Below the pieces are notes generated by a model. That model was not told the origin of the DNA and ran no database searches. It saw nothing but the letters and a program-made list of their open reading frames with translations. A stretch of 64,000 nucleotides of DNA. Origin: Myxococcus guangdongensis. GTDB lineage: Bacteria; Myxococcota; Myxococcia; Myxococcales; Myxococcaceae. Position 1 is the first letter of the stretch; every line of letters begins with the position of its first letter. A program made the translations under genes and the position numbers. Positions 1 through 9,226 of the stretch are shown here, piece by piece. Location: contig NZ_JAJVKW010000001.1 of NCBI RefSeq assembly GCF_024198255.1, forward strand, positions 868,001-932,000, in the 5' to 3' direction.

Positions 1-2
1 TC

Positions 3-530
3 CCGGGCCAGCAGGCGAAGTCGTCGTCCAAGGTGCAGGCGCTGGCGGAGGCGCTCGGCACGGCGGTGGCGGACGGACACAAGGCGCTCGTCTTCTCGCA
101 GTGGACGTCGATGCTGGACCTCATCGAGCCGGCGCTGCGCGAGGCGGACATCGGCTTCATCCGGCTGGATGGCAGCACGTCCAATCGCGGCGCGGTGGCG
201 GACGCGTTCCAGGACCCGAACGGCCCACCGGTGATGCTCATCTCGCTCAAGGCAGGCGCCACGGGCTTGAATCTCACGGCGGCGGACCACGTGTTCCTGG
301 TGGACCCGTGGTGGAACCCCTCGGTGGAAAATCAGGCCGCGGACCGCGCGCACCGCATCGGACAGCAGCGCCCCGTCATGGTGTACCGACTGGTCTCCCA
401 GGGCACGGTGGAGGAGAAGATCCTCACGCTCCAGGACAAGAAGCGCGCGCTCTTCGAGTCCGCGCTGGGAGGCGGCTCCGGTGGTGGCGCCGCCATCACC
501 CGCGCGGACCTGATGCAGTTGCTCGACTGA
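3..530 (+). CDS. SNF2-family helicase, C-terminal part (5' end outside window)
   Basis: This is the C-terminal RecA-like lobe of a Swi2/Snf2 DNA translocase; the frame is open to the left edge, so the start and the ATP-binding lobe lie outside. Visible are the LVFSQW strand, the RLDGSTS loop, the motif V region ([12 protein letters not shown]) and motif VI (DRAHRIGQ) with its arginine finger, followed by the usual [14 protein letters not shown] tail. Such proteins use ATP to move along duplex DNA and remodel protein-DNA complexes; the partner here cannot be told. The gene ends at a TGA and is followed after 6 nt by a 9-bp inverted repeat shared with the converging kinase gene. Confidence 0.93.
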   Translation, partial: PGQQAKSSSKVQALAEALGTAVADGHKALVFSQWTSMLDLIEPALREADIGFIRLDGSTSNRGAVADAFQDPNGPPVMLISLKAGATGLNLTAADHVFLVDPWWNPSVENQAADRAHRIGQQRPVMVYRLVSQGTVEEKILTLQDKKRALFESALGGGSGGGAAITRADLMQLLD

Positions 531-536
531 CGTGGA

Positions 537-560
537 GGGCCTCGGCGCTGTCCGAGGCCC
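537..560. terminator. Bidirectional terminator-like hairpin
   Basis: A perfect 9-bp inverted repeat, GGGCCTCGG / CCGAGGCCC, has a 6-nt loop and lies between the converging helicase and kinase genes. There is no T-run, so intrinsic termination is inferred from position and stem strength only. Confidence 0.6.
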
Positions 561-695
561 GTGACGTCCTGACTTGGAAGCACCGCGCCACGTCGCTCAC
601 GAAGGAGTCGACCGCGACGTTGGACGCGGCATGGATGAAGATGCGCATCGCCGTCGCGCTCCAGGCGGTGCGGTCCGCTCCTGGGAAGTCGACCG

Positions 696-3600
696 CTACC
701 CTCCGCGACAGTGCGCCAGCTCAGCCCGCGTTTCTCGCGTCTCCTGGGTGTAAGCCTTGCTCCAGGCGCCCAGCTCCTCCGACGCGCGACGCGCCTGCTC
801 GCAACCCTCCTCCATCGCGCCCGTCAGCCGAAGCGCTCGCGCGAGTCGACGACGCACCCTCGGCACTCTCGCGGAGACCACCTGCCGCTGCGTGAGCGAC
901 TCCAGCGCCGTGCGCAGTGGGCCGAGCGCCTCCGAGGGTTGGCCTCGCGCGAGCTGGACGTCGCCCAGGACGAGCAGCGCCTCGATGCGCTCGGATGACG
1001 ACAGGCCCAGGTCCTTCTCCATGCTCGCGAGCGCCTGCTCCACGTGACGACGCGCCTCATCCACCTGCCCCAGGAACAGGAGCGCATCCGCGAGGGCTCG
1101 CAGTCCCGCACCGTCCACCTCTCCCTTCGCGACGAGGGGCTGTTGGAGTGAGACACCTCGCGCGTGGAAGCCCCGCGCCTCCTCCGGACGCCCCGACAGA
1201 CGCAGCAGTCGGCCCACCTCGTGGAGGTCCAGGGCCACCTCCGGGTGCGCGGCGCCGTAGACACGCTCGCGATGCGCCAGGACGCCTCGCACGTGCGCGA
1301 GTTCCCGCGCCCGCTCACCCTGCTCGCCGAGGACACCGAGCCAGTTCGACGCCATCCCCATCAGCACCGGGCTGTCTGCGGCCACGCTCTTCTGCGCCAC
1401 GGACCAGCTCTGCTCCGCGGCCTCGCGCGCCTGGGCGCCATGTCCCCATTCGAAATAGACGAGCGCCAGGTTGGACCAGGTCCGGGCCACCGAGAGGTTC
1501 GCGTCCCCCAACGTGTGACGGAGGATGTCGAGCGCACGGAGCAGGACGACCTCCGCCTGTGACAGCTCTCCGAGCAGCGCCAGCGTTCCGCCCAGGTTCA
1601 CCAGGGCCCGCCCCGTGTCCCGGTGCGACGGTCCGAAGTACGCCTCGTGGAGCCGCACCGCCTCCTCCTGCCAGTGCCTGGCCTCCACGAGCCGTCCCCG
1701 CTTCCGCGCCAGCAGCCCCAGCCGACCGCTCAGCTCCGCGTGCGCTTGCGTCCGGCCCTTCGCGCTCGCGGCCTCCAACGAGGCGCGCAGCAGCGGCTCG
1801 GCTTCGGCGAAGCGGCCCTCCTGTTCCAGCAGCTCCGCCTGGACGTGGTTCAGCAGCGCGTCCAGCTCGGCGTCCCGGAGCGACTCCGCCACGGCCCTCG
1901 CGCGATGGAAGTAGGGCCACGCCTCCTGGGTGCGCCCCAGGCTGTACCCATGCAACCACGCCTGGGACTTGAGCACCCGCCCGAGCACGCCCAGGTGTCG
2001 TCCCGCCTCCGCCGCCAGCGAGCCCTGGGCCAGGGACTTCCGGGCCTCGTCGAAGGCCCCCGCGTCCTCCTGGAGGAAGGCACAGAGTTGGTGCGCCTCC
2101 GCTTCGAGCGGTCGGTGATGCGTGACGAGCGCACGCTCCCGGGCGGGCAGTGCAATCTTGAGCGCCTCCGGCGTATGGCCCGCGAGCAGCTCCGCGTTCG
2201 CGCGCGCCAGCTCCGCGCGCACCGCGTCCACCTCCGCGCGCGCCTTCGGGTCCTGGGGAGGAGAGACGGCCTCCTGCAACGTGCGCACGTCCGCGCAGTG
2301 GACCACGCCGCCGAGCGACGTCCCGAGTCCGAAGCCTCGCTCCACCGTCCGCGCGTCCGCGCCCTGGAGCGCCACCGTCAAGCGCGACAGCTCGCCCAGG
2401 CGCTGGTCCAGGCACGTCATCTGCAAGCCCAACGCCGCCTCCGTCTGCTCGCCGAAGACCCGCGTCGCCTCGCACGCGGATTGATGCGCGTGCGTCCAGT
2501 CCCGGGTCCACCGGTCCAGCGAGGAAGCCACGGCCTGGAACGAGGCCTCCGCCGAACCGTCCCCCGTCTTCAAGAAGGCCTGATGCACGGCCTCCCGTAC
2601 CGGCGCATCCCAGACGCCCACGAGGTGTCTCTCGCTGCCGTGACAGCGCTCGCGAGAGTCCTTCCAGGAAGGCCCCAACACGAGGAACCCCAGGCCCACC
2701 AGTCCGCCCGCGAGCACGGCCACGGCGGCGCTGCGCTTCCAGGCACCGACCTCGCGCGCGAGGCGGGACCGCAGGACCGCCATGGACTCGAAGCGTCGCG
2801 CCGGGTCCACCGAGAGCCCCCGCCGGACCACGGCCACGAGCCATGAAGGCACACCGCGCTTCTCGGGACGCACCTCCATGCGCTGCATGGACGTCAGCAA
2901 CTCCTCGCGCGTGTTGCCCGCGAAGGGCCGCTGCCCGTTGAGCGCTTCGTAGAGCGCGACGCAGAAGGCGAACTGGTCCGAGCGCACATCCCCGCGCTCG
3001 CCACGGAGTTGCTCCGGCGACGCATAGCCAGGGGTCCCCAGGAATACCCCCGTGACGGTGAGCGACGCTCCGTCGGGGACGCGGGGACGCTCCTCTCGCG
3101 GTGACTCCAGCGCCGCCGCGTTGGACAGGCCGAAGTCGGTGATGCGCACCTGTTCGTCGCGCGTGAGCAGGACGTTGTCGGGCTTGAAGTCGCGATGGGT
3201 GATGCCCAGCGCATGCGTGGCCGCGAGTCCATCGGCAGCCTGGATGAAGGGCTCGAGGATCTCCCGGCGCGTGCGCGGCTTCTCCGTGAGCCACCGGCGC
3301 AGTGTGCCGCCCTCGACCAACTCCATCACCAGGAAGAGCTGCCCCTGGAACTCACCCACGTCATGAAGTTGGGCGACGTGGGGATGCGACAGTCGAGCCA
3401 TCGTGCGGGCCTCGCGCTCCAGTCGCTGACGCGCCTGTCCGAGAGAACCCTCTCCGAGCCTCGTGAGGTTCAGCAGCTTGATGGCCACCTTGCGGTCCAG
3501 CTCCGGGTCGTAGGCGGCATGGACGCGGCCCATGCCTCCCTCGCCCAGGAGCCCCAGCACCACGTAGCGCCCCACGCGCGCGCCTGTTCCGACCGACGGA

Positions 3601-3746
3601 GGAGGTGTCTCCAGCCCACTCAACGCGGCGAGAACGCTCCGGCATTCCGGACACCCCGCGACGTGTTCGCGCACGCGCGTCGTGCTCTCGGGGTCCAGCC
3701 CTGCCCTCGCGTAATCGGAGAGAGCGTTCTCGTCCGGGCAGCTCAC
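696..3746 (-). CDS. Zinc-finger/Ser-Thr protein kinase with TM segment and C-terminal TPRs
   Basis: This 1016-aa protein starts at a GTG. Residues 28-35 (HVAGCPEC) form the HxxxCxxC motif of zinc-binding anti-sigma domains. A complete Hanks-type kinase domain follows at about 59-330: P-loop GEGGMGRV at 69-75, VAIK Lys90, HRDFKPDN with catalytic Asp186, DFG at 204-206 and GTPGYASPEQ. A membrane segment lies at about 338-358, and the rest is helical with TPR-like repeats (roughly 560-960). The start overlaps the stop of the upstream sigma factor gene by 4 nt (GTGA), so the two are translationally coupled. By analogy with zinc-binding anti-sigma factors, the N-terminus may bind the co-encoded sigma factor and the kinase may control release; this is inference. 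All kinase catalytic residues are present, so it should be active. Confidence 0.93.
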   Translation of the reverse strand: MSCPDENALSDYARAGLDPESTTRVREHVAGCPECRSVLAALSGLETPPPSVGTGARVGRYVVLGLLGEGGMGRVHAAYDPELDRKVAIKLLNLTRLGEGSLGQARQRLEREARTMARLSHPHVAQLHDVGEFQGQLFLVMELVEGGTLRRWLTEKPRTRREILEPFIQAADGLAATHALGITHRDFKPDNVLLTRDEQVRITDFGLSNAAALESPREERPRVPDGASLTVTGVFLGTPGYASPEQLRGERGDVRSDQFAFCVALYEALNGQRPFAGNTREELLTSMQRMEVRPEKRGVPSWLVAVVRRGLSVDPARRFESMAVLRSRLAREVGAWKRSAAVAVLAGGLVGLGFLVLGPSWKDSRERCHGSERHLVGVWDAPVREAVHQAFLKTGDGSAEASFQAVASSLDRWTRDWTHAHQSACEATRVFGEQTEAALGLQMTCLDQRLGELSRLTVALQGADARTVERGFGLGTSLGGVVHCADVRTLQEAVSPPQDPKARAEVDAVRAELARANAELLAGHTPEALKIALPARERALVTHHRPLEAEAHQLCAFLQEDAGAFDEARKSLAQGSLAAEAGRHLGVLGRVLKSQAWLHGYSLGRTQEAWPYFHRARAVAESLRDAELDALLNHVQAELLEQEGRFAEAEPLLRASLEAASAKGRTQAHAELSGRLGLLARKRGRLVEARHWQEEAVRLHEAYFGPSHRDTGRALVNLGGTLALLGELSQAEVVLLRALDILRHTLGDANLSVARTWSNLALVYFEWGHGAQAREAAEQSWSVAQKSVAADSPVLMGMASNWLGVLGEQGERARELAHVRGVLAHRERVYGAAHPEVALDLHEVGRLLRLSGRPEEARGFHARGVSLQQPLVAKGEVDGAGLRALADALLFLGQVDEARRHVEQALASMEKDLGLSSSERIEALLVLGDVQLARGQPSEALGPLRTALESLTQRQVVSARVPRVRRRLARALRLTGAMEEGCEQARRASEELGAWSKAYTQETRETRAELAHCRGG

Positions 3747-4657
3747 GGCCGTCCTTCCAGAAGTCCCGAGAGGCTCAAGTCCAACCGACCCTGGATGGCG
3801 CGCATCAGGCTGTCCACCTCCGGCTCGGGCAGCGACAGTCGCTCGGTGAGCGCGCGGCGCGTGCGCTTCTCCAGCAGGGACTGCACCACGGAGAGCCGGC
3901 GGGAGAGCGTGGACTTGTGCAGGCCGAACAACGTGCCCATGCGCTCGAGCGACAGTCGCTCGACGAAGTGCAGCCTCAACAACTCGCGGTCCTCGTCATC
4001 CAGCGAAGCCACGGCTCGGATGAAGGCCGCGCGCACGTGACCTCGGGCCTCCTCGCGGACGAAGCCCAACTCCAAGCCTCCAGGCGCGGGATGCGCGGCG
4101 AGCACCTCGGCATCGACGAGCGACTCGTCTCCGAGCGCCTTGCGCATCCGCAGCGCGAGCCGCACCGCGGAGATGCTCACCCAGTGCAGCAGCGGCCCCG
4201 AACCCGCGTACCCGAGCAGCCGCGAGGGCGCATCCGTGCGAGGCATCAGGAGGTTGGCGCGCAGGACCTGAAGCACCTCGTCCACGAACATGGGCGAGGG
4301 GTGGATGCGCGACAATGGGACGTGCAGCTTGAGGAAGACGTCCTGCTCCAGCAGCGCACGGGCCGCGGGCACTCCTTCCGCGCACGCGAGCGCGAGCGCG
4401 AGGTCCCGGCTGTGCAACCGCTCCAACGCGAGCAGCGGGTCCGTGGCGCGCGCGAGCTGCGCACCGAGATGTCGTGTGAAGGTTCGGACATCGGGCGCGG
4501 CGTCACCGAGGGCCGCGGCCTCGGAGGCAGCGCGCGTCACGGCCTCCCGGGCTCCTGGAGATTCGCGGAGCCGTGCAGCGGACGACTCACCGGCGGACCG
4601 CAGCACCGCATCGAACGGCTCGGAGTCAGGCCCATGCACCGCAAGCACTCCTGTCAT
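3743..4657 (-). CDS. Sigma-70-like factor, Myxococcus type
   Basis: About 304 aa. The C-terminal part (about residues 220-270 of the frame) is a region 4 helix-turn-helix: a DDEDRELLRLHF helix, then LSLERMGTLFGLHKSTLSRRL. The N-terminal 200 residues are helical but only distantly sigma-2-like, as in the long sigma-70-related family that is abundant in Myxococcus (known as Sig-70_gmx1). The ATG at 4657 is preferred to the TTG just before it; neither has a clear Shine-Dalgarno site. Its stop overlaps the start of the kinase/zinc-finger gene, which suggests a sigma/anti-sigma-like pair. Target promoters are unknown; the gene-free tandem repeat region lies directly upstream. Confidence 0.85.
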   Translation of the reverse strand: MTGVLAVHGPDSEPFDAVLRSAGESSAARLRESPGAREAVTRAASEAAALGDAAPDVRTFTRHLGAQLARATDPLLALERLHSRDLALALACAEGVPAARALLEQDVFLKLHVPLSRIHPSPMFVDEVLQVLRANLLMPRTDAPSRLLGYAGSGPLLHWVSISAVRLALRMRKALGDESLVDAEVLAAHPAPGGLELGFVREEARGHVRAAFIRAVASLDDEDRELLRLHFVERLSLERMGTLFGLHKSTLSRRLSVVQSLLEKRTRRALTERLSLPEPEVDSLMRAIQGRLDLSLSGLLEGRP

Positions 4658-4949
4658 CAAGGCCGCGAGTCGACGGAGCCAGGGCCTCGCCCATTCACAC
4701 CTCGCGCACGAAGGATGAATCGGGACCCAGGCCTCCGGAAATTATCACGGAGGACCCGGCCCACCGAACGTGGCGTGCCCACGCGCCACTTCGCAGCACG
4801 CCTGCGCCGCTCTCGCGTCCCACGAATGAAACGACCCGCACTCCAGGAGAACCGTCTCGCAACTCCGAAGCGGACAGGAAGGCGAGCTGCCGCCCTGAAG
4901 TGAGGCCCCACGAGCAACAGCCCCGAGCCACCACACGGGTCTTCGCTTC
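4658..4949. other. Gene-free stretch between sigma gene and tandem repeats
   Basis: No coding region is convincing here. The only notable signals are the inverted repeats CCTCCG-N10-CGGAGG at 4732-4753, whose loop is AT-rich and so unusual for this DNA, and GTGGCG-N8-CGCCAC near 4769-4788. The first is a candidate operator for the sigma/kinase operon, whose start lies 75 nt away. Confidence 0.5.
4732..4753. promoter_or_regulatory. Dyad with AT-rich centre upstream of sigma/kinase operon
   Basis: A perfect 6-bp inverted repeat (CCTCCG / CGGAGG) flanks a 10-nt AT-rich centre (gaaattatca). It lies 75-96 nt upstream of the sigma gene ATG, where a promoter or operator would be expected. No matching regulator can be named. 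Confidence 0.3.
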
Positions 4950-5661
4950 CATCTGACGCCTCCCTCGCGGGGTCGCCCGTCTACCGGGGCCTCGTGCACC
5001 GCGAACTCTCGGCTCCACCACTCGATGCTGCGTCGCTCGCACTTCACGAGGTGGGGGCCAGCCTGGACCGCCTCCGGTTGATGACTCCCTCGCGAGGGGT
5101 CGTCCGACTCCCGGGGGCATCACGCCTTGCGTACTCAGCTCCATCGCCCGATGCCTCGTCGCTCGCACTTCACGAAGTGGGGGCCGACCTGGACCGCCTC
5201 CGTTTGATGACCCCTCGCGAGGGGGCGTCCGACTCCGGGGGCATCACGCCTTGCGTACTCAGCTCCATCGCCCGATGCCTCGTCGCTCGCACTTCACGAA
5301 GTGGGGGCCGACCTGGACCGCCTCCGTTTGATGACTCCCTCGCAAGGGGGCGTCCGACTCCGGGGGCATCACGCGTTGCGTACTCAGCTCCATCGCCCGA
5401 TGCCTCGTCGCTCGCACTTCACGAAGTGGGGCCGACCTGGACCGCCTTCGCCTGACAGCGCCCTCGAGGGAGCGCCCGTCTCCGAGGGCCTCATGCACCT
5501 CGCGCGCGGGTCCATCTCTCCCTCACTCGTCGCTCGCACGTCACGAAGTGGGGCCGACCTGGACCGCCCCCTTCTGACGACTCCCGCGCAGGGCCGCCCG
5601 TCTACCGGGGCCTCGTGCACCACGCGCTCTCGGGGCCATCGCGCGAGGCTTCGTCGCTCGC
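4950..5661. repeat. Tandem array of about six 122-126-bp units with embedded palindromes
   Basis: Units begin at 5041, 5167, 5291, 5416 and 5538, giving lengths of 126, 124, 125, 122 and 124 bp; a degenerate unit precedes 5041. Each unit ends in tcgtcgctcgc. Units at 5041, 5167 and 5291 are nearly identical, while the outer units differ from them yet resemble each other (both carry cgcccgtctaccggggcctc). Each unit carries two dyads about 35 nt apart: CACTTC-ac-GAAGTG (perfect in units 2-4) and a CCCTCGCGAGGG core (perfect 12 bp at 5087-5098 and 14 bp at 5211-5224; CCCTCGAGGG at 5461-5470). Unit lengths are not multiples of three, so no frame runs through the array. It ends 62 nt before the UvrA-like gene start. 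Confidence 0.9.
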
Positions 5662-5723
5662 CCGCTGTTCGTTGCTCCCTCCCGACACCAGATTGGGTAG
5701 GACACCCGGCAGGAGCCCACTTC

Positions 5724-8267
5724 ATGAGCCGACCCCGCCGTCCCTCCCATGCAGGCACGCCCAGCGACCGCCCGACAGGCTTCGTCCGCGTCCGAGGCGC
5801 TCGGGAGCACAACCTCAAGAACGTGGACGTGGAGATGCCACGCGACGCCCTGGTGGTCTTCACCGGCGTCTCAGGCTCGGGCAAGTCCTCGCTCGCCTTC
5901 GGCACGCTCTACGCGGAGGCCCAGCGACGCTACTTCGAGTCCGTGGCCCCGTACGCCCGCCGGCTCATCGACCAGGCGGGCATCCCGGAGGTGGACGCCA
6001 TCGAGGGCCTCCCGCCCGCCGTGGCCCTCCAGCAACACCGGGGCGCGCCGACGACGCGCTCGTCCGTGGGCAGCGTGACGACGCTGTCGAACTCACTGCG
6101 CCTCCTGTACTCGCGCGCCGGCACGTACCCGCCGGGACAGCCCCATCTGGACTCGGACGCGTTCTCCCCCAACACACCCGCGGGCGCCTGTCCGAACTGT
6201 CACGGCCTGGGCCGCGTGTACGAGGTCACGGAGCGCTCGCTCGTCCCCGACGACTCGCTCACCATCCGCGAGCGGGCCATCGCCGGCTGGCCTCCCGCGT
6301 GGCACGGGCAGAACCTGCGCGACATCCTGGTGACGCTCGGCTACGACGTGGACCGCCCCTGGCGCGAGCTCCCCAAGAAGGACCGCGACTGGATTCTCTT
6401 CACGGACGAGCAGCCCACCGTCCCCGTCTACGCGGGCTTCACGCCGGCCGAGACGCGCCAGGCCCTCAAGCGCAAGTCGCCCCCCAGCTACATGGGGACC
6501 TTCAGCAGCGCGCGGCGCTATGTGCTCCAGGCCTTCGCCACCACGCAGAGCCCGCTCATCAAGAAGCGTGTGTCCCAGTACATGGAGAGCGGCGAGTGCC
6601 GCATCTGCCACGGCAAGCGCCTGCGCCGCGAGTCCCTGTCCGTCACCTTCGCGGGCCTGGACTACGGCGAGCTGTCCCGCCTGCCGCTCAAGCGCGTCGA
6701 CACGCTCCTGCGCCCCTTCGCCGACGGCACCGCGCCGGGCCTGAAGAAGCTCACCCGCGAGCACCCGGAGAAGGCGCTCGTCACCGAGCGCATCGCGAAG
6801 GACCTGGTGGAACGACTTCACGTCCTGATGGAGCTGGGACTGGGCTACCTCTCGCTGGAGCGCGCCACGCCCACGCTCTCACCAGGAGAGCTCCAGCGAC
6901 TGCGGCTGGCCACCCAGGTGCGCTCCAACCTGTTCGGCGTGGTGTACGTGCTGGACGAGCCCTCCGCGGGTCTGCATCCCGCGGACACCCAGGCCCTGCT
7001 GCGCGCGCTCGATGCGCTGAAGGGCTCGGGCAACTCACTGTTCGTGGTGGAGCACGAGGTGGATGTCATCCGCCACGCGGACTGGGTGGTGGACGTGGGC
7101 CCCGCCGCTGGCGAGAAGGGCGGCGAGATCCTCTACAGCGGCCCGCTGGACGGGCTCCAGCAGGTGGAGAACTCCCAGACGCGGCGCTACCTCTTCGGAG
7201 AGCAGACCGCGCGCACGCACGCGCCCCGCGAACCCAAGGGCTGGCTGCGACTGAAGGACGTGTCGCGCAACAACCTGCACGGCCTGGACGTCGACTTCCC
7301 GCTGGGCGTCTTCACCACCGTGACGGGCATCTCCGGCTCCGGCAAGTCGAGCCTGGTGAGCCAGGTGCTCGTGGAGCTGGTCGCCACGCACCTGGGCCAC
7401 GCGCCCCCCGAGGAGGATGAGGAGGGCGAGCCCCTGGAGCGTTCAGAGGTGAAGACCACGGGCGGCCGCATCGTCGAGGGGATGGAGGGGCTGCACCGGA
7501 TGGTGCGCGTGGACCAGAAGCCCATCGGCCGCACGCCGCGCTCCAACCTGGCGACGTACACGGGCCTGTTCGACCACGTCCGCAAGCTCTTCGCCGCCAC
7601 GCCCACCGCGCGCTCGCGCAAGTACGACGCGGGTCGCTTCTCCTTCAACGTGGCCAAGGGCCGCTGCGAGACGTGCGAGGGCGAGGGCTTCGTGAGCGTG
7701 GAGCTGTTGTTCCTGCCCAGCGTCTATGCGCCCTGCCCCACCTGCCACGGCGCCCGCTACAACGCGAAGACGCTGGAGATCCGCTACCGCGGCAAGAATA
7801 TCGCCGAGGTGCTCGGGATGACGGTGGACGCGGCCCACGCGTTCTTCACCGAGGAGCCCCACGTGGCCCGCGCGCTCGGCGTGCTGCGCGAGGTGGGCCT
7901 GGGCTACCTGCGCCTGGGACAGCCGGCCACGGAGCTGTCCGGCGGCGAGGCCCAGCGCATCAAGCTGGCCACCGAGCTGCAGCGCCCCCAGCGGGGCCAC
8001 ACGCTCTACGTCCTGGACGAGCCCACCACGGGCCTGCACCCGGCCGACGTGGACAAGCTGATGACGCAGCTCGAGGGCCTGGTCGACGCGGGCAACACCG
8101 TCATCCTCGTCGAGCACGACATGCGCGTCGTCTCCGCCAGCGATTGGGTCATCGACATGGGGCCGGGGGCGGGAGACGAAGGTGGGAGCATCGTCGCGGC
8201 CGGGCCTCCCGCGAAGCTCGCGCGCTCAACGACGAGCCGCACCGCGCCGTTCCTCACACTAGGATGA
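5724..8267 (+). CDS. UvrA-like ABC ATPase, class II (lacks UvrB-binding domain)
   Basis: 847 aa. The ATG at 5724 has AGGAG 8 nt upstream. Two ABC ATPase halves are complete: Walker [10 protein letters not shown] (about 48) and GISGSGKSS (about 534), signatures LSPGE (about 385; Gly replaced by Pro) and LSGGE (about 738), Walker [10 protein letters not shown] and LDEPTTGLH. Zinc modules are visible as CPNC (about 156) with CRIC (about 290), and CETC with CPTC (about 648-674). Between the LLYSRAG segment and the first zinc module there are only some 15 residues, where canonical UvrA has a UvrB-binding domain of more than 100. That places it with UvrA2/DrrC-type proteins, which bind DNA or protect against intercalating drugs but do not load UvrB. 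It is monocistronic and preceded by the tandem array. Confidence 0.9.
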   Translation: MSRPRRPSHAGTPSDRPTGFVRVRGAREHNLKNVDVEMPRDALVVFTGVSGSGKSSLAFGTLYAEAQRRYFESVAPYARRLIDQAGIPEVDAIEGLPPAVALQQHRGAPTTRSSVGSVTTLSNSLRLLYSRAGTYPPGQPHLDSDAFSPNTPAGACPNCHGLGRVYEVTERSLVPDDSLTIRERAIAGWPPAWHGQNLRDILVTLGYDVDRPWRELPKKDRDWILFTDEQPTVPVYAGFTPAETRQALKRKSPPSYMGTFSSARRYVLQAFATTQSPLIKKRVSQYMESGECRICHGKRLRRESLSVTFAGLDYGELSRLPLKRVDTLLRPFADGTAPGLKKLTREHPEKALVTERIAKDLVERLHVLMELGLGYLSLERATPTLSPGELQRLRLATQVRSNLFGVVYVLDEPSAGLHPADTQALLRALDALKGSGNSLFVVEHEVDVIRHADWVVDVGPAAGEKGGEILYSGPLDGLQQVENSQTRRYLFGEQTARTHAPREPKGWLRLKDVSRNNLHGLDVDFPLGVFTTVTGISGSGKSSLVSQVLVELVATHLGHAPPEEDEEGEPLERSEVKTTGGRIVEGMEGLHRMVRVDQKPIGRTPRSNLATYTGLFDHVRKLFAATPTARSRKYDAGRFSFNVAKGRCETCEGEGFVSVELLFLPSVYAPCPTCHGARYNAKTLEIRYRGKNIAEVLGMTVDAAHAFFTEEPHVARALGVLREVGLGYLRLGQPATELSGGEAQRIKLATELQRPQRGHTLYVLDEPTTGLHPADVDKLMTQLEGLVDAGNTVILVEHDMRVVSASDWVIDMGPGAGDEGGSIVAAGPPAKLARSTTSRTAPFLTLG

Positions 8268-8305
8268 CCGTCCCCAAGCGCCCTGACGGGCGGAGGTGAC
8301 GGTTC

Positions 8306-9205
8306 ATGAGACGCTGGCTCGCGCCATCCTGCATCGCGTTCATCCTGCTGCTGGGCTGCGACCCGGCGGACCCCATCAAGCCGGGCCGGCCCTCCACGGA
8401 GACGGACGCGGGCACGCAGCCGCCGCTCACCAAGAGCGTCAAGCGCGGCATCGCCTTCGACCTGGCCACGCCCGAGGACCTGGCCGCCGTCTCCCCGGGC
8501 GTGAGCTGGTGGTACAACTGGAGCCCCCAGCCGCACGCCAACGTGCCCGCCGACTTCCGCACCCGCTACGGGATGGATTTCATCCCCATGCTGTGGAACG
8601 GGAACTTCGACGCCGCGCGCATCGAGCAGATGCTGCGCGCCAATCCCCACATCCAGTACCTGCTCCTGCTCAACGAGCCCAACCTGACGGACCAGGCCAA
8701 CATGTCGCCGCAGGCCGCGGCCCGCCTTTGGCCCCGCTACGAGAGCGTCGCCGCCAACACCGGCGTGAAGCTGGTGGGCCCGGCGATGAACTGGGGGACG
8801 CTCGCCAACTACTCGGACCCGGTGGTGTGGCTGGACGCCTTCTACGCCACGTACCGCGCGGAGAACGGCAACCGGGAGCCGCGCATCGATTACCTGGCGT
8901 TCCACTGGTACGACTACGGGCTCGACGGGCAGCTCAACCGGCTGAAGAAGTACGGCAAGCCGTTCTGGGTCACCGAGTTCGCCAACTGCCACCAGCAGCG
9001 GGACGGCGCGCAGATCGACTCCGTGGCGAAGCAGAAGGCGCAGATGACGGAGATGGTCGCCGTGTGCGAGCGCCGCGAGGACGTGTTCCGCTACGCCTGG
9101 TTCACCGGCCGTTGGACGAACGACCCGTGCTTCGCGAGCCTGCTGGGCCCCAACGGCGCCCTCAACGAGCTGGGCCAGCACTACCTCTCGCTGCCCGTGC
9201 CGTGA
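8306..9205 (+). CDS. Glycoside hydrolase (GH128/Asl1-like) lipoprotein
   Basis: 299 aa, with GGAGG 9 nt before the ATG. The signal peptide ends in a lipobox (LLLGC, Cys18), followed by a short linker and a TIM-barrel domain of the Asl1-like type (Pfam Glyco_hydro_cc, CAZy GH128). Visible landmarks are LLLLNEPN, with the probable acid/base Glu, AFHWYDYG, and FWVTEFANC, with the probable nucleophile Glu. GH128 enzymes cleave beta-1,3-glucans, so a role in digesting fungal or yeast wall glucan on the cell surface is likely; exact substrate is inference. It converges with the nuclease gene, 21 nt away. Confidence 0.85.
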   Translation: MRRWLAPSCIAFILLLGCDPADPIKPGRPSTETDAGTQPPLTKSVKRGIAFDLATPEDLAAVSPGVSWWYNWSPQPHANVPADFRTRYGMDFIPMLWNGNFDAARIEQMLRANPHIQYLLLLNEPNLTDQANMSPQAAARLWPRYESVAANTGVKLVGPAMNWGTLANYSDPVVWLDAFYATYRAENGNREPRIDYLAFHWYDYGLDGQLNRLKKYGKPFWVTEFANCHQQRDGAQIDSVAKQKAQMTEMVAVCERREDVFRYAWFTGRWTNDPCFASLLGPNGALNELGQHYLSLPVP

Positions 9206-9226
9206 GCCCGAGCCGGCGCGGGACAC

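Noticed and set aside
4695..5168. Minus-strand frame of about 157 codons through the repeat array
   Set aside because: It has no ribosome site, its composition is shaped by the repeats, and unit lengths (122-126) break the frame in neighbouring units.
4950..5661. CRISPR array
   Set aside because: Units are about 125 bp with no distinct spacers or 20-40-bp direct repeats, and no cas genes are near.
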